Assembly (NCBI GenBank): GCA_003214315.1
Contig: QCLU01000009.1
Location: 1 to 64,000, forward strand
DNA from: Prochlorococcus sp. AG-418-D13
GTDB taxonomy: Bacteria > Cyanobacteriota > Cyanobacteriia > PCC-6307 > Cyanobiaceae
Reading direction: 5' to 3'
Length of the DNA stretch: 64,000 nt
The position numbers and the translations under genes were made by a program. The notes under the pieces were generated by a model, which made no database searches, was not told the DNA's origin, and worked only from the letters and a program-made list of their open reading frames with translations. Shown here piece after piece: positions 55,072 to 63,293 of this stretch (position 1 is the first letter of the stretch; every line of letters begins with the position of its first letter).

Positions 55072-55695
55072 TTAGAAATCTGAATATGAATTAAAAAAAT
55101 CTAACTCCAATTCCATAGCTCTACTGTATAAATATTTGGCCTGATTAATATCATATGTTTCTTTATTGGTCTCAATAAGATTTTCAAGTGAATTTGCTAG
55201 CTTTTCAAAGCTCTCATCAGAGTAAGTAATTATCCATTCTTTATATTTAATGTCAAAATCCTCCTTATACAAACTTTTACCTATCCAAGAATAAAGTCGC
55301 ATACATGGAGTCATTGCAAACATTATTTCAACAGAGCTAAGTCTTTTGGAGATATCATCAAGGAAATCCGTATAATTTTTAGTAGCTTTTTTTATATAGT
55401 TATTAGATAAATCAATATCCCATTCTTTTGCATAAGTTTCATGAAGTATTAACTCCTCTGAAACGCCCATTAAAAGTTCACTTAACTTCCTTATTGAGTA
55501 CTTATCTTTTGATTTAGAAACTGCAAGACCATATGCCTTAGCAAAAGTCTCTAAGAAAAAATAATCTTGAGCTAAATATTCTTGAAATATATTTTTAGGG
55601 AGACTTCCATTCTTTAAACCTTGAACAAATTTTGTATTTAAACTTAGTAAAGCAATCTCATAATTATCCTCCCAAAGTTTTTTTGTTATTTTCAT
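55072..55695 (-). CDS. tenA: TenA-family protein (thiaminase II / aminopyrimidine hydrolase)
   Basis: A 207-residue helical protein. Motifs: YLAQDYFFLETFAKAYGLAV, LHETYAKEWDID, and the catalytic-cysteine segment MTPCMRLYSWIGKSL with the C-terminal MELELDFF glutamates. TenA salvages aminopyrimidine from degraded thiamine and its product can feed ThiD, encoded next door. Confidence 0.92.
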   Translation of the reverse strand: MKITKKLWEDNYEIALLSLNTKFVQGLKNGSLPKNIFQEYLAQDYFFLETFAKAYGLAVSKSKDKYSIRKLSELLMGVSEELILHETYAKEWDIDLSNNYIKKATKNYTDFLDDISKRLSSVEIMFAMTPCMRLYSWIGKSLYKEDFDIKYKEWIITYSDESFEKLANSLENLIETNKETYDINQAKYLYSRAMELELDFFNSYSDF

Positions 55696-55782
55696 TTTTT
55701 TGATTTTTAGTTATTCTAAAATTTTTTATATTTTTTACCTACAAACTTAATCTTATTTTTCTAGGATTGAAAGAAAAAAATT

Positions 55783-57279
55783 ATGAAAGAAATAAATATC
55801 TTATGGTTTAAGAAAGATTTAAGAATTTTTGATAACGAAGCTCTTTGTGAGGCTATAAAAGATAATGATATTTTACCCATTTACATTATTGAGTTAGATA
55901 TTTGGAGCCAAAATACTCATTCATATAGACAATGGCAATTTTGCAAAGAAAGTCTAATAGATTTAAGAAATGAACTTGCTGAGATTGGACAACCATTAAT
56001 TCTTAGTACTGGAAAAGTTATTAATATTTTTGATGAAATTAGTTCAAAATTTAAAATCAAGGGCATATATAGCCATCAAGAAACTGGAGATTGGCTTACT
56101 TATAAAAGAGATCAAAACGTAAGAGAATGGGCTTTAAGCAAAAATATTATTTGGAAGGAATTTCTACAATTTTCAGTTTTCAGAGGAAATTTAGATAGGA
56201 ATAATTGGTCTAAAAAGTGGCAGAAAAATTCCGAAAAAAACTTACTTAAAGCTCCAATAAGAATTAATTCTATTAACTTTGATATTGGAGAAATGCCCTC
56301 AGAAGAAATTTTTCCCTTTAAAAAAGAAACTTGTCCAGGAAGAATGCAAGGTGGAAGAAAAAAAGGTTTAGAGAGAATGCAATACTTCTTTAGTAATAAA
56401 TTAGATTCTTATTCAAAAGATATTTCTAGCCCAGAAAAATCATTTGATAGTTGTTCAAGACTATCTCCATATATTTGTTGGGGATGCATTTCATTAAAAG
56501 AAATTTTTAATAAGGCAAATATGTCAAAAAACAATAATTCCAGGATGTTAAAAAGTAGATTAACTTGGCATTGTCACTTTATCCAGAAACTTGAAAGTGA
56601 ACCAGAACTAGAGTTTAGGGAATACCATCCTTTTTTTAAAAATATTAGAGAAAAAAATAATGAATTACTGTATTTATGGAGTTCAGGTAATACGGGCTTT
56701 CCTTTTATAGATGCATGTATGCGGTCATTAAATTTCAATGGATGGATTAACTTCAGGATGCGAGCTATGTTAATGTCTTTTGCTAGCTATAATTTATGGT
56801 TACCATGGCAAGATTCAGGTTCCGAATTAGCAAATAAATTTGTAGATTATGAGCCTGGGATACATTGGAACCAATGCCAAATGCAATCTGGAACTACATC
56901 TATAAATACCAATAGAATTTATAATCCTATTAAGCAAGGTAAAGATCATGATCCCCAAGGAAAATTTATAAAAAAATGGATACCAGAATTAAAGGATATA
57001 CCACTTAATTTAATTCATGAACCTTGGCTTTTATCTAGATTTAATAAAGAAGAATATGAACAAATTAATTACGTAAGGCCAATAACTGACATCCCAAATA
57101 GCACTAAAACTGCTAAGAAGAAAATTCAGGAAATCACTAAAAAGGATGGATATTGGGATATCTCAAAAGAAGTTTATTTAAAGCATGGCTCTAGAAAAAG
57201 GCTTAGAAAAAATATAAATAATAAAAAAATTATTTCTAAGGAAAAGGAAATACAATACGAACTGAAATTAGATATCTAA
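55783..57279 (+). CDS. photolyase/cryptochrome family flavoprotein
   Basis: A 498-residue protein. The N-terminal alpha/beta antenna domain begins NILWFKKDLRIFDNEAL. The FAD domain has SRLSPYICWGCISLKEI, GNTGFPFIDACMRSLNFNGW, NFRMRAMLMSFASYNLWL and QMQSGTTSINTNRIYNPIKQ with WIPEL. The R-M-R and QMQSGTT forms replace the NRxRM and WQWAASTG of standard class I CPD photolyases, so this is a divergent subgroup. Light-driven DNA repair or signalling is likely; lesion type unknown. The tail is basic. Confidence 0.88.
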   Translation: MKEINILWFKKDLRIFDNEALCEAIKDNDILPIYIIELDIWSQNTHSYRQWQFCKESLIDLRNELAEIGQPLILSTGKVINIFDEISSKFKIKGIYSHQETGDWLTYKRDQNVREWALSKNIIWKEFLQFSVFRGNLDRNNWSKKWQKNSEKNLLKAPIRINSINFDIGEMPSEEIFPFKKETCPGRMQGGRKKGLERMQYFFSNKLDSYSKDISSPEKSFDSCSRLSPYICWGCISLKEIFNKANMSKNNNSRMLKSRLTWHCHFIQKLESEPELEFREYHPFFKNIREKNNELLYLWSSGNTGFPFIDACMRSLNFNGWINFRMRAMLMSFASYNLWLPWQDSGSELANKFVDYEPGIHWNQCQMQSGTTSINTNRIYNPIKQGKDHDPQGKFIKKWIPELKDIPLNLIHEPWLLSRFNKEEYEQINYVRPITDIPNSTKTAKKKIQEITKKDGYWDISKEVYLKHGSRKRLRKNINNKKIISKEKEIQYELKLDI

Positions 57280-57404
57280 ATTTGATTATCAGAAATTCCT
57301 CGATTTCTTTTAGTGAATAGGAAGGTTTCGAATTTTGAAATTTAATATATAAATCCACGAAGAATTAATGCAAGCTTTAATGTATTTATTAGATTTTATT
57401 AATT

Positions 57405-57578
57405 ATGTCTGAAAGATTTGAATGGGACGATACCAATAGTTCAGGTATATGGTGGAGTACTAATGTAAGTATTAGAGACGAATGCATCTTACTTAAAGAA
57501 GATACTCAATGCGAAGATTCTGATATCGTCGAACTTCTTAAGAGTATTGCACAAAATATTGAAGATAATGGCCTTTAA
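57405..57578 (+). CDS. 57-residue acidic small protein
   Basis: ATG 57405 to TAA 57578: MSERFEWDDTNSSGIWWSTN ... DEC ... LKEDTQCEDSDIVELLKSIA. Strongly acidic, rich in Trp near the N-terminus, two cysteines. Soluble. Function unknown. Converges with pip. Confidence 0.55.
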   Translation: MSERFEWDDTNSSGIWWSTNVSIRDECILLKEDTQCEDSDIVELLKSIAQNIEDNGL

Positions 57579-57601
57579 TTTTTAAAGCCATATTCTCTCT
57601 A

Positions 57602-58552
57602 TTAAATATTTTCAATACCTTTTACAGCTTTTATTAATTCGACACTTATACCTTTTTCACTCATTGAATGACCAGCATCATTAACAATAATTAATTCAGA
57701 ATTCTTTAATTTCTTATTTAGATCCCATGCACTCCTAACAGGACATACAACGTCATACCTCCCCTGAATTATTTTTGTTGGAATCGATTCTATTGTTTTT
57801 ATATTTTTCAAAATAAAATCATCTTCTAAGAAAATATTATTAATAAAATAATGACATTCGATCCTTGCAAAGGCATCTGAAAAAGAATTAACTTCAGACT
57901 TATCAAAATCAAATTTTTTATTTATTAAATGACTTGTTGAGAGTTCCCATTTTGTCCAAGCTGCTGCTGCTTTTGATCTAAGATTCGCATCTGAAGATGT
58001 TAGATACTTATAAAAAGAACTTATTAAATCATTTCTTTCTTCTTTTGGTATTACAGAAATATATTCTTCAAATTCATCGGGGAATATCTCACTTGCACCA
58101 TATTGATAGAACCATAACAATTCAAACTTTCTACATAAAAATATTCCTCGCAAAGTCAAGCTGATAACTCTTGAGGGATTTTTAATTGTATATATAAGTG
58201 AAAGTGTTGAGCCCCAAGATCCACCAAACAAATGCCAAGTATCTATTCTTAAAAGAATCCTTAATTTCTCAATATCATCAACTAAATGATTGGTCGTATT
58301 TTCTTTTAATTCGGAGAAAGGAGTTGAAGAACCGCAACCTCTTTGGTCAAATTGAATAATATCGAATTTATCTGGATCAAAGTATCTTCTATATCTTGGT
58401 TGACTTCCTCCTCCTGGGCCTCCATGAATAACTAGTATTTTTTTACCATTTGGATTACCAGATCTTTCCCAATAAATCGTATGAATATCACTTACTTTTA
58501 AAAAACCCTTTTCACGAACTTCAATTTTAGGAAACAAGACTTGATCTTTCAT
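57602..58552 (-). CDS. pip: proline iminopeptidase
   Basis: Alpha/beta hydrolase of 316 residues releasing N-terminal proline from peptides. The oxyanion-hole motif is VIHGGPGGGSQPRYRRYFDP, the nucleophile elbow is GGSWGSTLSL, and the catalytic Asp and His are in GRYDVVCP and NDAGHSMSE. Full length for the family. Confidence 0.95.
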   Translation of the reverse strand: MKDQVLFPKIEVREKGFLKVSDIHTIYWERSGNPNGKKILVIHGGPGGGSQPRYRRYFDPDKFDIIQFDQRGCGSSTPFSELKENTTNHLVDDIEKLRILLRIDTWHLFGGSWGSTLSLIYTIKNPSRVISLTLRGIFLCRKFELLWFYQYGASEIFPDEFEEYISVIPKEERNDLISSFYKYLTSSDANLRSKAAAAWTKWELSTSHLINKKFDFDKSEVNSFSDAFARIECHYFINNIFLEDDFILKNIKTIESIPTKIIQGRYDVVCPVRSAWDLNKKLKNSELIIVNDAGHSMSEKGISVELIKAVKGIENI

Positions 58553-58624
58553 TGTGAAATATTTTTAAACACTTAAAAACCCATATTATCCAAAAAAAAG
58601 TCTAGTTTAGAAGTAGTTTGTTAA

Positions 58625-58653
58625 AAAAAAGGACTGTTGGTACAGTCCTTTTT
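58625..58653 (-). terminator. strong intrinsic terminator, best on the minus strand
   Basis: Seven-pair stem GGACTGT-ACCA-ACAGTCC followed on the minus strand by eight T (five T on the + strand). No recognisable gene ends here, as pip begins leftward at 58552. It therefore points to a transcript from the gene-free interval to its right. Confidence 0.8.
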
Positions 58654-58709
58654 GATATTTAATTTCCTTCTAACAGGATATAAAATTACATATTTTAAAG
58701 TCTATTTAC

Positions 58710-58920
58710 TCATAAACCTAGAATACGTGAATTCGGGGATTTCTCTCGATAATTTCAGTCCCTATTATCGCTGGTAATTATAAAGCGAAGTCTTATCAGA
58801 CTAATTGATTGAACTTGAATTTTCGAATAATCCCATTCTCAGGAATACGCTTCCTATATTTTGGAATTTGCTAAATTTCAGGCGGACTATCAATCATTTA
58901 GATTGCCTCCGAACTCAACA
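58710..58920. ncRNA. candidate structured non-coding RNA in a gene-free interval
   Basis: All six frames are broken by stops here. TGAATTCGG (58728-58736) can pair with CCGAACTCA (58909-58917) in a nine-pair long-range stem with one G-U. Inside are several local hairpins: CGATAAT/ATTATCG, AGTCT/AGACT, GGAA/TTCC and CAATC/GATTG. The interval is bounded by intrinsic terminators on both sides, one for each strand, so orientation is unresolved. Size near 200 bases. No known RNA family recognised by eye. Confidence 0.45.
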
Positions 58921-58948
58921 TTTATAAATTACTCCTTTTTATATTTTC

Positions 58949-58981
58949 AGTAAATCCGTAAATATGCTGATTTACTTTTTT
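58949..58981 (+). terminator. intrinsic terminator, + strand
   Basis: AGTAAATC (58949-58956) pairs with GATTTACT (58969-58976), followed by a run of six T. It lies just right of the candidate RNA. The next 85 bases to the remnant gene at 59068 show nothing else. Confidence 0.65.
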
Positions 58982-59067
58982 CTTAATTTGTAAGAGGATT
59001 TTAATGACCCTTTGTTTTTTATATATAAAATATAAAAATTAAAGTCTATAATTCTTGGTTATTCAGA

Positions 59068-59383
59068 TTAATAGAGCAAAATAGATTCAATTATTCTTTT
59101 ATCACTATCAGAAAGTTTATAATCTTCCAATTTCCACTCAAAAAATTTCACACACTCATCAATAGAAGGATTCTTATCCCGGCACTTACGTCACTCTCTA
59201 ATCCAATCTGCAAAGGTAAAAGTTATTTTTGTAGTAAGCATATTTACCAATCAGGGTAATTAAAATCTCGGCCATCGGTTCTTCATAAAATTCCCCTTCT
59301 TTAATACCTTTATAATATTTTTCAATAATCTTTTTAGAAGAAGCTATTGAGGGAATTAAATCTCCTACATATATTGGCTCCAT
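59068..59383 (-). pseudogene. small gene broken by a frameshift and a stop
   Basis: The 5' part, ATG 59383 to TAG 59198, is a 61-residue frame (MEPIYVGDLIPSIASSKKII ... LITLIGKYAYYKNNF). Near its end a shift of one base continues as TFADWIRE, meets one TGA, then stays open as RKCRDKNPSIDECVKFFEWK and LEDYKLSDSDKRIIESILLY to TAA at 59070-59068. The combined product of about 104 residues looks like one protein. I infer a decayed gene. A short functional 61-residue protein is the alternative. Confidence 0.55.
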
Positions 59384-59457
59384 CGTAATTGATATAATGA
59401 ATTTAATTATTTATTATTCTATATAAGAATTTAATAAATAGATTATTAATATTCATT

Positions 59458-59553
59458 ATGGATTTCATCAAAAAGAACAAGCTCTTAACACTAATGGCGG
59501 TAGTTGCAGTTTTATCATTTGCATTAGAAAAAGTAGGCATAATACACCCTTAA
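59458..59553 (+). CDS. 31-residue single-helix membrane peptide
   Basis: ATG 59458 to TAA 59553. Basic start MDFIKKNK followed by the hydrophobic helix LLTLMAVVAVLSFALEKVGI and tail IHP. Typical of the one-helix peptides of picocyanobacteria. Function unknown. Confidence 0.55.
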   Translation: MDFIKKNKLLTLMAVVAVLSFALEKVGIIHP

Positions 59554-59582
59554 ATTAATAAAGTTTATTTGATAAATACTTC

Positions 59583-59672
59583 CTAATGAAATAAGTAAAC
59601 AGATAGTATTACTGCAAAAATAAGCAATGGAGATAATAATGTAAAAATTAAAGTTGAAAGATTAATCAGCAT
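59583..59672 (-). CDS. 29-residue membrane peptide
   Basis: ATG 59672 to TAG 59583. Nearly all hydrophobic: MLINLSTLIFTLLSPLLIFA followed by VILSVYLFH. No ribosome-binding site is clear. Could be a real small thylakoid or inner-membrane peptide or a chance frame. Confidence 0.35.
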   Translation of the reverse strand: MLINLSTLIFTLLSPLLIFAVILSVYLFH

Positions 59673-59762
59673 AAATTTTAAATAAATACACAAATTTAAT
59701 AAACATCACTTTTAAGCATTTGCAATAAGTAGAATTTAAATTATTACGATATAAAAAAACAT

Positions 59763-59960
59763 TTGATTAAAAAAAGATATAAAGAAGAATATATAGAGGG
59801 CTCAGACTTACTATGGCCTAGTAATAAAGAAGATAAAATAACTCGGCAATTTTATAAAGATTTATCTAATATTTCAAAAAACATAAACTATAGTAAAAAG
59901 AAAAAGCTAAAACTTTTTGAACAAGTAGTTAGAATAATAAGAGGCAAAGGCTGGGGTTAA
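59763..59960 (+). CDS. basic small protein, 65 residues
   Basis: Begins at TTG 59763, with no internal ATG. MIKKRYKEEYIEGSDLLWPS ... ITRQFYKDLSNISKNINYSK ... RIIRGKGWG. Lys-rich and helical. 17 bases before the CPBP protease gene. Start and function uncertain. Confidence 0.5.
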   Translation: MIKKRYKEEYIEGSDLLWPSNKEDKITRQFYKDLSNISKNINYSKKKKLKLFEQVVRIIRGKGWG

Positions 59961-59977
59961 TTAATATTCAAAATAAA

Positions 59978-60838
59978 ATGGAAAATGTAATGATACTAAT
60001 TAGAAGTTTTTTTCTTTTAAGACCAAGATTTTTATCCACTATATTTTTTATTCCTATTCTTTATGGCATTGGTTGGGCTTTATCTCAGCCACTTTTATTG
60101 TTTAATTTTGAAAAAGAAAATTTATCCTTAATTGGTACTATTTTTACTTTCTTCCTTTTTATCTTTTTACTCCCATATTGGTTTTATATCAAACGAAATA
60201 AATCAAGTGCTTGGATACTTATTGGGATAACAAAAGACAAATTCTTAAAAAACTTTGTCAATTTTTCTCAAGGTATTTTATTTGCTTTAGTTTTAATAAT
60301 TCTAATTCTGGTACCACTATTACAAAAAAATTATATTTCTTGGATAGGTGAATTCTCGCCAATAATATTATTAAATTCTATAGTACTGGGATTAGGTGTT
60401 GGATTCGCAGAGGAAATAATTTTTAGAGGCTGGTTACTAGAAGAATTAAAATTTGAATATGGTACAAAAATATCAATAGCTCTACAAGCTATAATTTTTA
60501 GCTTCGTGCATAATTTATCAAATGAGATCTTTTGGAACATAATAGGATTACGTTTGGGATTTATTTTACTTGGGATATTTCTATCATTAGTAAAAATTAG
60601 AGATAAAGGTTCTTTATGGAATTGCATAGGAATTCATGGAGGACTTGTGGGTATTTGGTTTTTATTAAATAACGGATTAATAGAATTCAAAGAAAATACA
60701 CCTTCTTTTTTAGCAGGGCCTTTTACACAAAATATTCCAAACCCAATCGGAAGCTTTAGTGCAATTTTAATATTACTTTTGTTATGTATTTTTTATACAG
60801 TAAAATCAAAAAAAATTGTTACTAGACGTTTTAATTAG
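59978..60838 (+). CDS. CPBP-family intramembrane metalloprotease
   Basis: A 286-residue membrane protein with about eight helices. Catalytic motif 1 is GFAEEIIFRGWLLEEL (EExxxR), motif 2 is FSFVHN with the zinc-ligand histidine, and GIHGGLVGIWFL carries a further histidine. The family includes CAAX proteases and bacteriocin-immunity proteins. Substrate unknown. In cyanobacteria such proteins are often linked to thylakoid maintenance. Confidence 0.9.
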   Translation: MENVMILIRSFFLLRPRFLSTIFFIPILYGIGWALSQPLLLFNFEKENLSLIGTIFTFFLFIFLLPYWFYIKRNKSSAWILIGITKDKFLKNFVNFSQGILFALVLIILILVPLLQKNYISWIGEFSPIILLNSIVLGLGVGFAEEIIFRGWLLEELKFEYGTKISIALQAIIFSFVHNLSNEIFWNIIGLRLGFILLGIFLSLVKIRDKGSLWNCIGIHGGLVGIWFLLNNGLIEFKENTPSFLAGPFTQNIPNPIGSFSAILILLLLCIFYTVKSKKIVTRRFN

Positions 60839-60900
60839 ATATAAATACCGATTGATTTTTAATTAGTAATTGTCAGATTAGAATAAAGCTTAATACTCAT

Positions 60901-61065
60901 ATGAACTTTGAGGCAGGAATAAGATTTATTGTGTTTTTAATAATTTTTGGAGTTACAAACTATCTAATGATGTTGAGAAGATATGAAAACGAGATCAAAA
61001 AAAAGAAATATTTACAACAGGAAAAAATTTCCAGGCTATACCCTAAAGGTTCATTTATTTTCTGA
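60901..61065 (+). CDS. 54-residue single-pass membrane protein
   Basis: ATG 60901 to TGA 61065. One N-terminal helix (IRFIVFLIIFGVTNYLMML) and a basic cytoplasmic tail (RRYENEIKKKKYLQQEK ...). About 60 bases after the CPBP gene on the same strand. Function unknown. Confidence 0.6.
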   Translation: MNFEAGIRFIVFLIIFGVTNYLMMLRRYENEIKKKKYLQQEKISRLYPKGSFIF

Positions 61066-61093
61066 AATTAAAACAAGTTTTTGTAGAATTTCC

Positions 61094-61342
61094 TCACCAT
61101 TTTTTATTAGTTTTTTGCCAACCTTCATTTAACAATTTTTGCCATAATAATCTTGCTTCTTCAATAACAATTTTTTTTCTAGTTTTCATCAATGGAGGAT
61201 TTTCTCCATGAATTCCCATAATAATTCCTTCTTCAATAATCATATAATCAATAGATTTATCAGAATAATCTCTATCTTTGTAGAAACGCATCACCCCTAC
61301 AAAATTAGAGTCAATTAACCAGAAATCATTATTTGAATTCAA
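61094..61342 (-). CDS. DUF1651 family protein
   Basis: An 82-residue protein with the picocyanobacterial DUF1651 layout: FWLIDSNFVGVMRFYKDRDY at the start and ARLLWQKLLNEGWQKT at the end. Function unknown. The family is found in many copies in marine Synechococcus and Prochlorococcus. Confidence 0.8.
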   Translation of the reverse strand: MNSNNDFWLIDSNFVGVMRFYKDRDYSDKSIDYMIIEEGIIMGIHGENPPLMKTRKKIVIEEARLLWQKLLNEGWQKTNKKW

Positions 61343-61414
61343 TAAACCAAAATAAAATTAAATTTATCACATGCTTTGATTGCAATCTGCGAGGAATATA
61401 TTTAATTAGTTTTT

Positions 61415-61843
61415 TCATATTTGATATATTTTTTCTTTTTGTCTACTTTTTTTCAATTCGCCACGTTTTTTCTTAACCTCAACTCTTTTCTTTTGTGATG
61501 TTTTAGTAGGTTGTGTAGATTTTCTTAATTTAAATGGTTTATTTAAAGCATTTTTTATGATTGAACTAAATTTCATTAAAGCTAGCTGCCTATTTAATAA
61601 TTGATTTCTGTGTTCTTGAACCGCTAAACGCAAGCTATTATTTACTAATTTATTTTTCAAGTTTCTTTTAAGAATTTCTTTCTGATAATCATTTAATACT
61701 TTGGAATCTTCTAAATCAAAAATAATCTCTACTCTGCTTTCAATTTTATTTACATTTTGCCCTCCAGGACCGGAGGATCTGGAAAATCGCCACTTAATTT
61801 CGTTGGATGGGATTACTAATGTTTTAGTAATTTTTAAATCCAT
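61415..61843 (-). CDS. arfB: alternative ribosome-rescue factor ArfB
   Basis: A 142-residue RF-like peptidyl-tRNA hydrolase. The catalytic GGQ is in RSSGPGGQNVNKIESRVE near residue 28. The C-terminal tail is very basic (KKRVEVKKKRGELKKSRQKE), as needed to enter the mRNA channel of stalled ribosomes. Full length. Confidence 0.94.
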   Translation of the reverse strand: MDLKITKTLVIPSNEIKWRFSRSSGPGGQNVNKIESRVEIIFDLEDSKVLNDYQKEILKRNLKNKLVNNSLRLAVQEHRNQLLNRQLALMKFSSIIKNALNKPFKLRKSTQPTKTSQKKRVEVKKKRGELKKSRQKEKIYQI

Positions 61844-61933
61844 TTTTAGTTCTTTTTGATTTAGAGTTTTAGAATCATCTCCTTAATACTTTAAAATATA
61901 CCTTAAAATTCGATCGGTAAATACTGGGCGGTT

Positions 61934-62284
61934 ATGTTAGGTAAACCGAAATTCGGTGTATTTGCCGTATCAATCTCTTCGGTATTTATCCTTTCATATT
62001 CCAAAGAATTATCAGATATTGAATTTGTACTAATTCAAAGGTCACTTATGTATTCAATGTTTGATCTTCTTTTTGAAACACCTTCATATCGCCCTGTATA
62101 TGTTATTTCCGATAGTGAAATGAAGGAGTTAAAGAAAAACCAACATCAAGAGGAGCTTGATGAAATTACAACACAAAAAGTAAGACTTGAAGATGCTTTT
62201 AAAGCTCAACTAAAACATCTTGAAGAGAGAGAAAAAGAAGTAAAAAAAGAACTTAAAGTACTCTCAGCCTCAAAAGATAAATAA
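61934..62284 (+). CDS. membrane-anchored coiled-coil protein, 116 residues
   Basis: One N-terminal hydrophobic helix (FGVFAVSISSVFILSYSKEL), a short linker with TPSYRPVYVISDSEMKEL, then a long charged coiled coil to the end (QEELDEITTQKVRLEDAFKA ...). A terminator follows. No family recognised. Likely a membrane-tethered helical protein. Confidence 0.7.
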   Translation: MLGKPKFGVFAVSISSVFILSYSKELSDIEFVLIQRSLMYSMFDLLFETPSYRPVYVISDSEMKELKKNQHQEELDEITTQKVRLEDAFKAQLKHLEEREKEVKKELKVLSASKDK

Positions 62285-62311
62285 TTTATTTTTAGAGGAA
62301 TTACTTTTTTC

Positions 62312-62337
62312 AAAGACGGTTAAAAACCGTCTTTTTT
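62312..62337 (+). terminator. intrinsic terminator
   Basis: AAAGACGGTT-AAA-AACCGTCTTT followed by T, about 28 bases after the stop of the coiled-coil gene. Near-perfect ten-pair stem. Confidence 0.9.
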
Positions 62338-62403
62338 AATTCTTCTAGTTTTAAGGTATCTATTAAATCCACAGATTTTAAAAATATTTTCCATAATTAA
62401 AAA

Positions 62404-62508
62404 ATGAATAACAATAAAGAAAAAATTAGAATGTTCTTACCCTTTAGTTGGGTAATTTGTGCAGCAATATCTTTTGCTTATATAAATTCACATTTAATAA
62501 ATACCTAA
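62404..62508 (+). CDS. 34-residue membrane peptide
   Basis: ATG 62404 to TAA 62508: MNNNKEKIRMFLPFSWVICA then AISFAYINSHLINT. One helix. Five bases before the next gene, so probably co-transcribed with it. Confidence 0.5.
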   Translation: MNNNKEKIRMFLPFSWVICAAISFAYINSHLINT

Positions 62509-62513
62509 CTTAA

Positions 62514-62858
62514 ATGTCTTATCCCTCAAGAGAAGAAATACTTGCATCTTCAAAAGGGTGGGTAGCATCTTTTTTGAATTTTCTTCCTGGTTTAGGATCG
62601 GGTTACTTATATCAAAGAAGATGGAAACCCTATTTTTTTACCATCACTGCTAGTACTGCATGGTTCGCTTTAGGTATTTTTTTACAAGGAGATTCAGAAC
62701 CTTCTCAAAATGAACAAATAATTGGAATTTCTGGTCTTTTTTTTATATCAATAGTTACAGTTATAGAAGCCAACTTGGCTTTCAAAAAAGCAAGTAATAA
62801 AACAAAAGCTGAAAAAAAGAAAATAATGTCCTCTAACAAAAAAGGATGGTTTAAATAA
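62514..62858 (+). CDS. small membrane protein, TM2-like, 114 residues
   Basis: Polar start (MSYPSREEILASSKGW), then about three helices: ASFLNFLPGLGSGYLYQRRW (loop with Gly/Tyr like TM2-type proteins), FFTITASTAWFALGIFL and IIGISGLFFISIVTVIE. Lys-rich tail. Function unknown. Confidence 0.7.
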   Translation: MSYPSREEILASSKGWVASFLNFLPGLGSGYLYQRRWKPYFFTITASTAWFALGIFLQGDSEPSQNEQIIGISGLFFISIVTVIEANLAFKKASNKTKAEKKKIMSSNKKGWFK

Positions 62859-62953
62859 TTCAAAAAATCAGTTCTAAAAAAATATTTAATTAGTTCTCAG
62901 TTTTTTAATTTAAGTAAAAAAATACCATATATAATTTTTAAAAAAAATTTTTT

Positions 62954-63226
62954 TTAGTTATAAAAAAATAAAATTTCCTTTTCTTTGAGACCTTCCCATC
63001 CCGAGTCTATTAATAATTGATTCAATGTTTCTTTATCAAAATGCTTAGAACCCGTTTTGACGCATCTATTTCTCATTGATTTTTTAACACCACTCCTTTG
63101 TCTTTTATTCTCCTCATCCATAATTCTATTGTAGAGATCTAGCATTTTATGAGGGATTGGAGTCCCGTCAAGATCCACTCCATTTTGAATAGCAAGATCA
63201 ACAGCCTGCATTCCCATTTTCTTCAT
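62954..63226 (-). CDS. small protein of unknown function, 90 residues
   Basis: Soluble, basic (MKKMGMQAVDLAIQNGVDLD ... KKSMRNRCVKTGSKHFDKET ... SGWEGLKEKEILFFYN). Helical prediction with one Arg/Lys-rich patch that could touch nucleic acid. Likely a picocyanobacterial conserved hypothetical. No named family recognised. Confidence 0.65.
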   Translation of the reverse strand: MKKMGMQAVDLAIQNGVDLDGTPIPHKMLDLYNRIMDEENKRQRSGVKKSMRNRCVKTGSKHFDKETLNQLLIDSGWEGLKEKEILFFYN

Positions 63227-63293
63227 ATATTAAAAAAAAGCTTAAACTATAGTAAAACAAAACTTATTAATCTAAAATTCTTTGAATAATAAT

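Noticed and set aside
58710..58920. Possible tmRNA, RNase P RNA or SRP RNA
   Set aside because: None of the conserved segments I would expect (tRNA-like T arm, the P-RNA core, or the SRP GNAR loop region) can be found on either strand.
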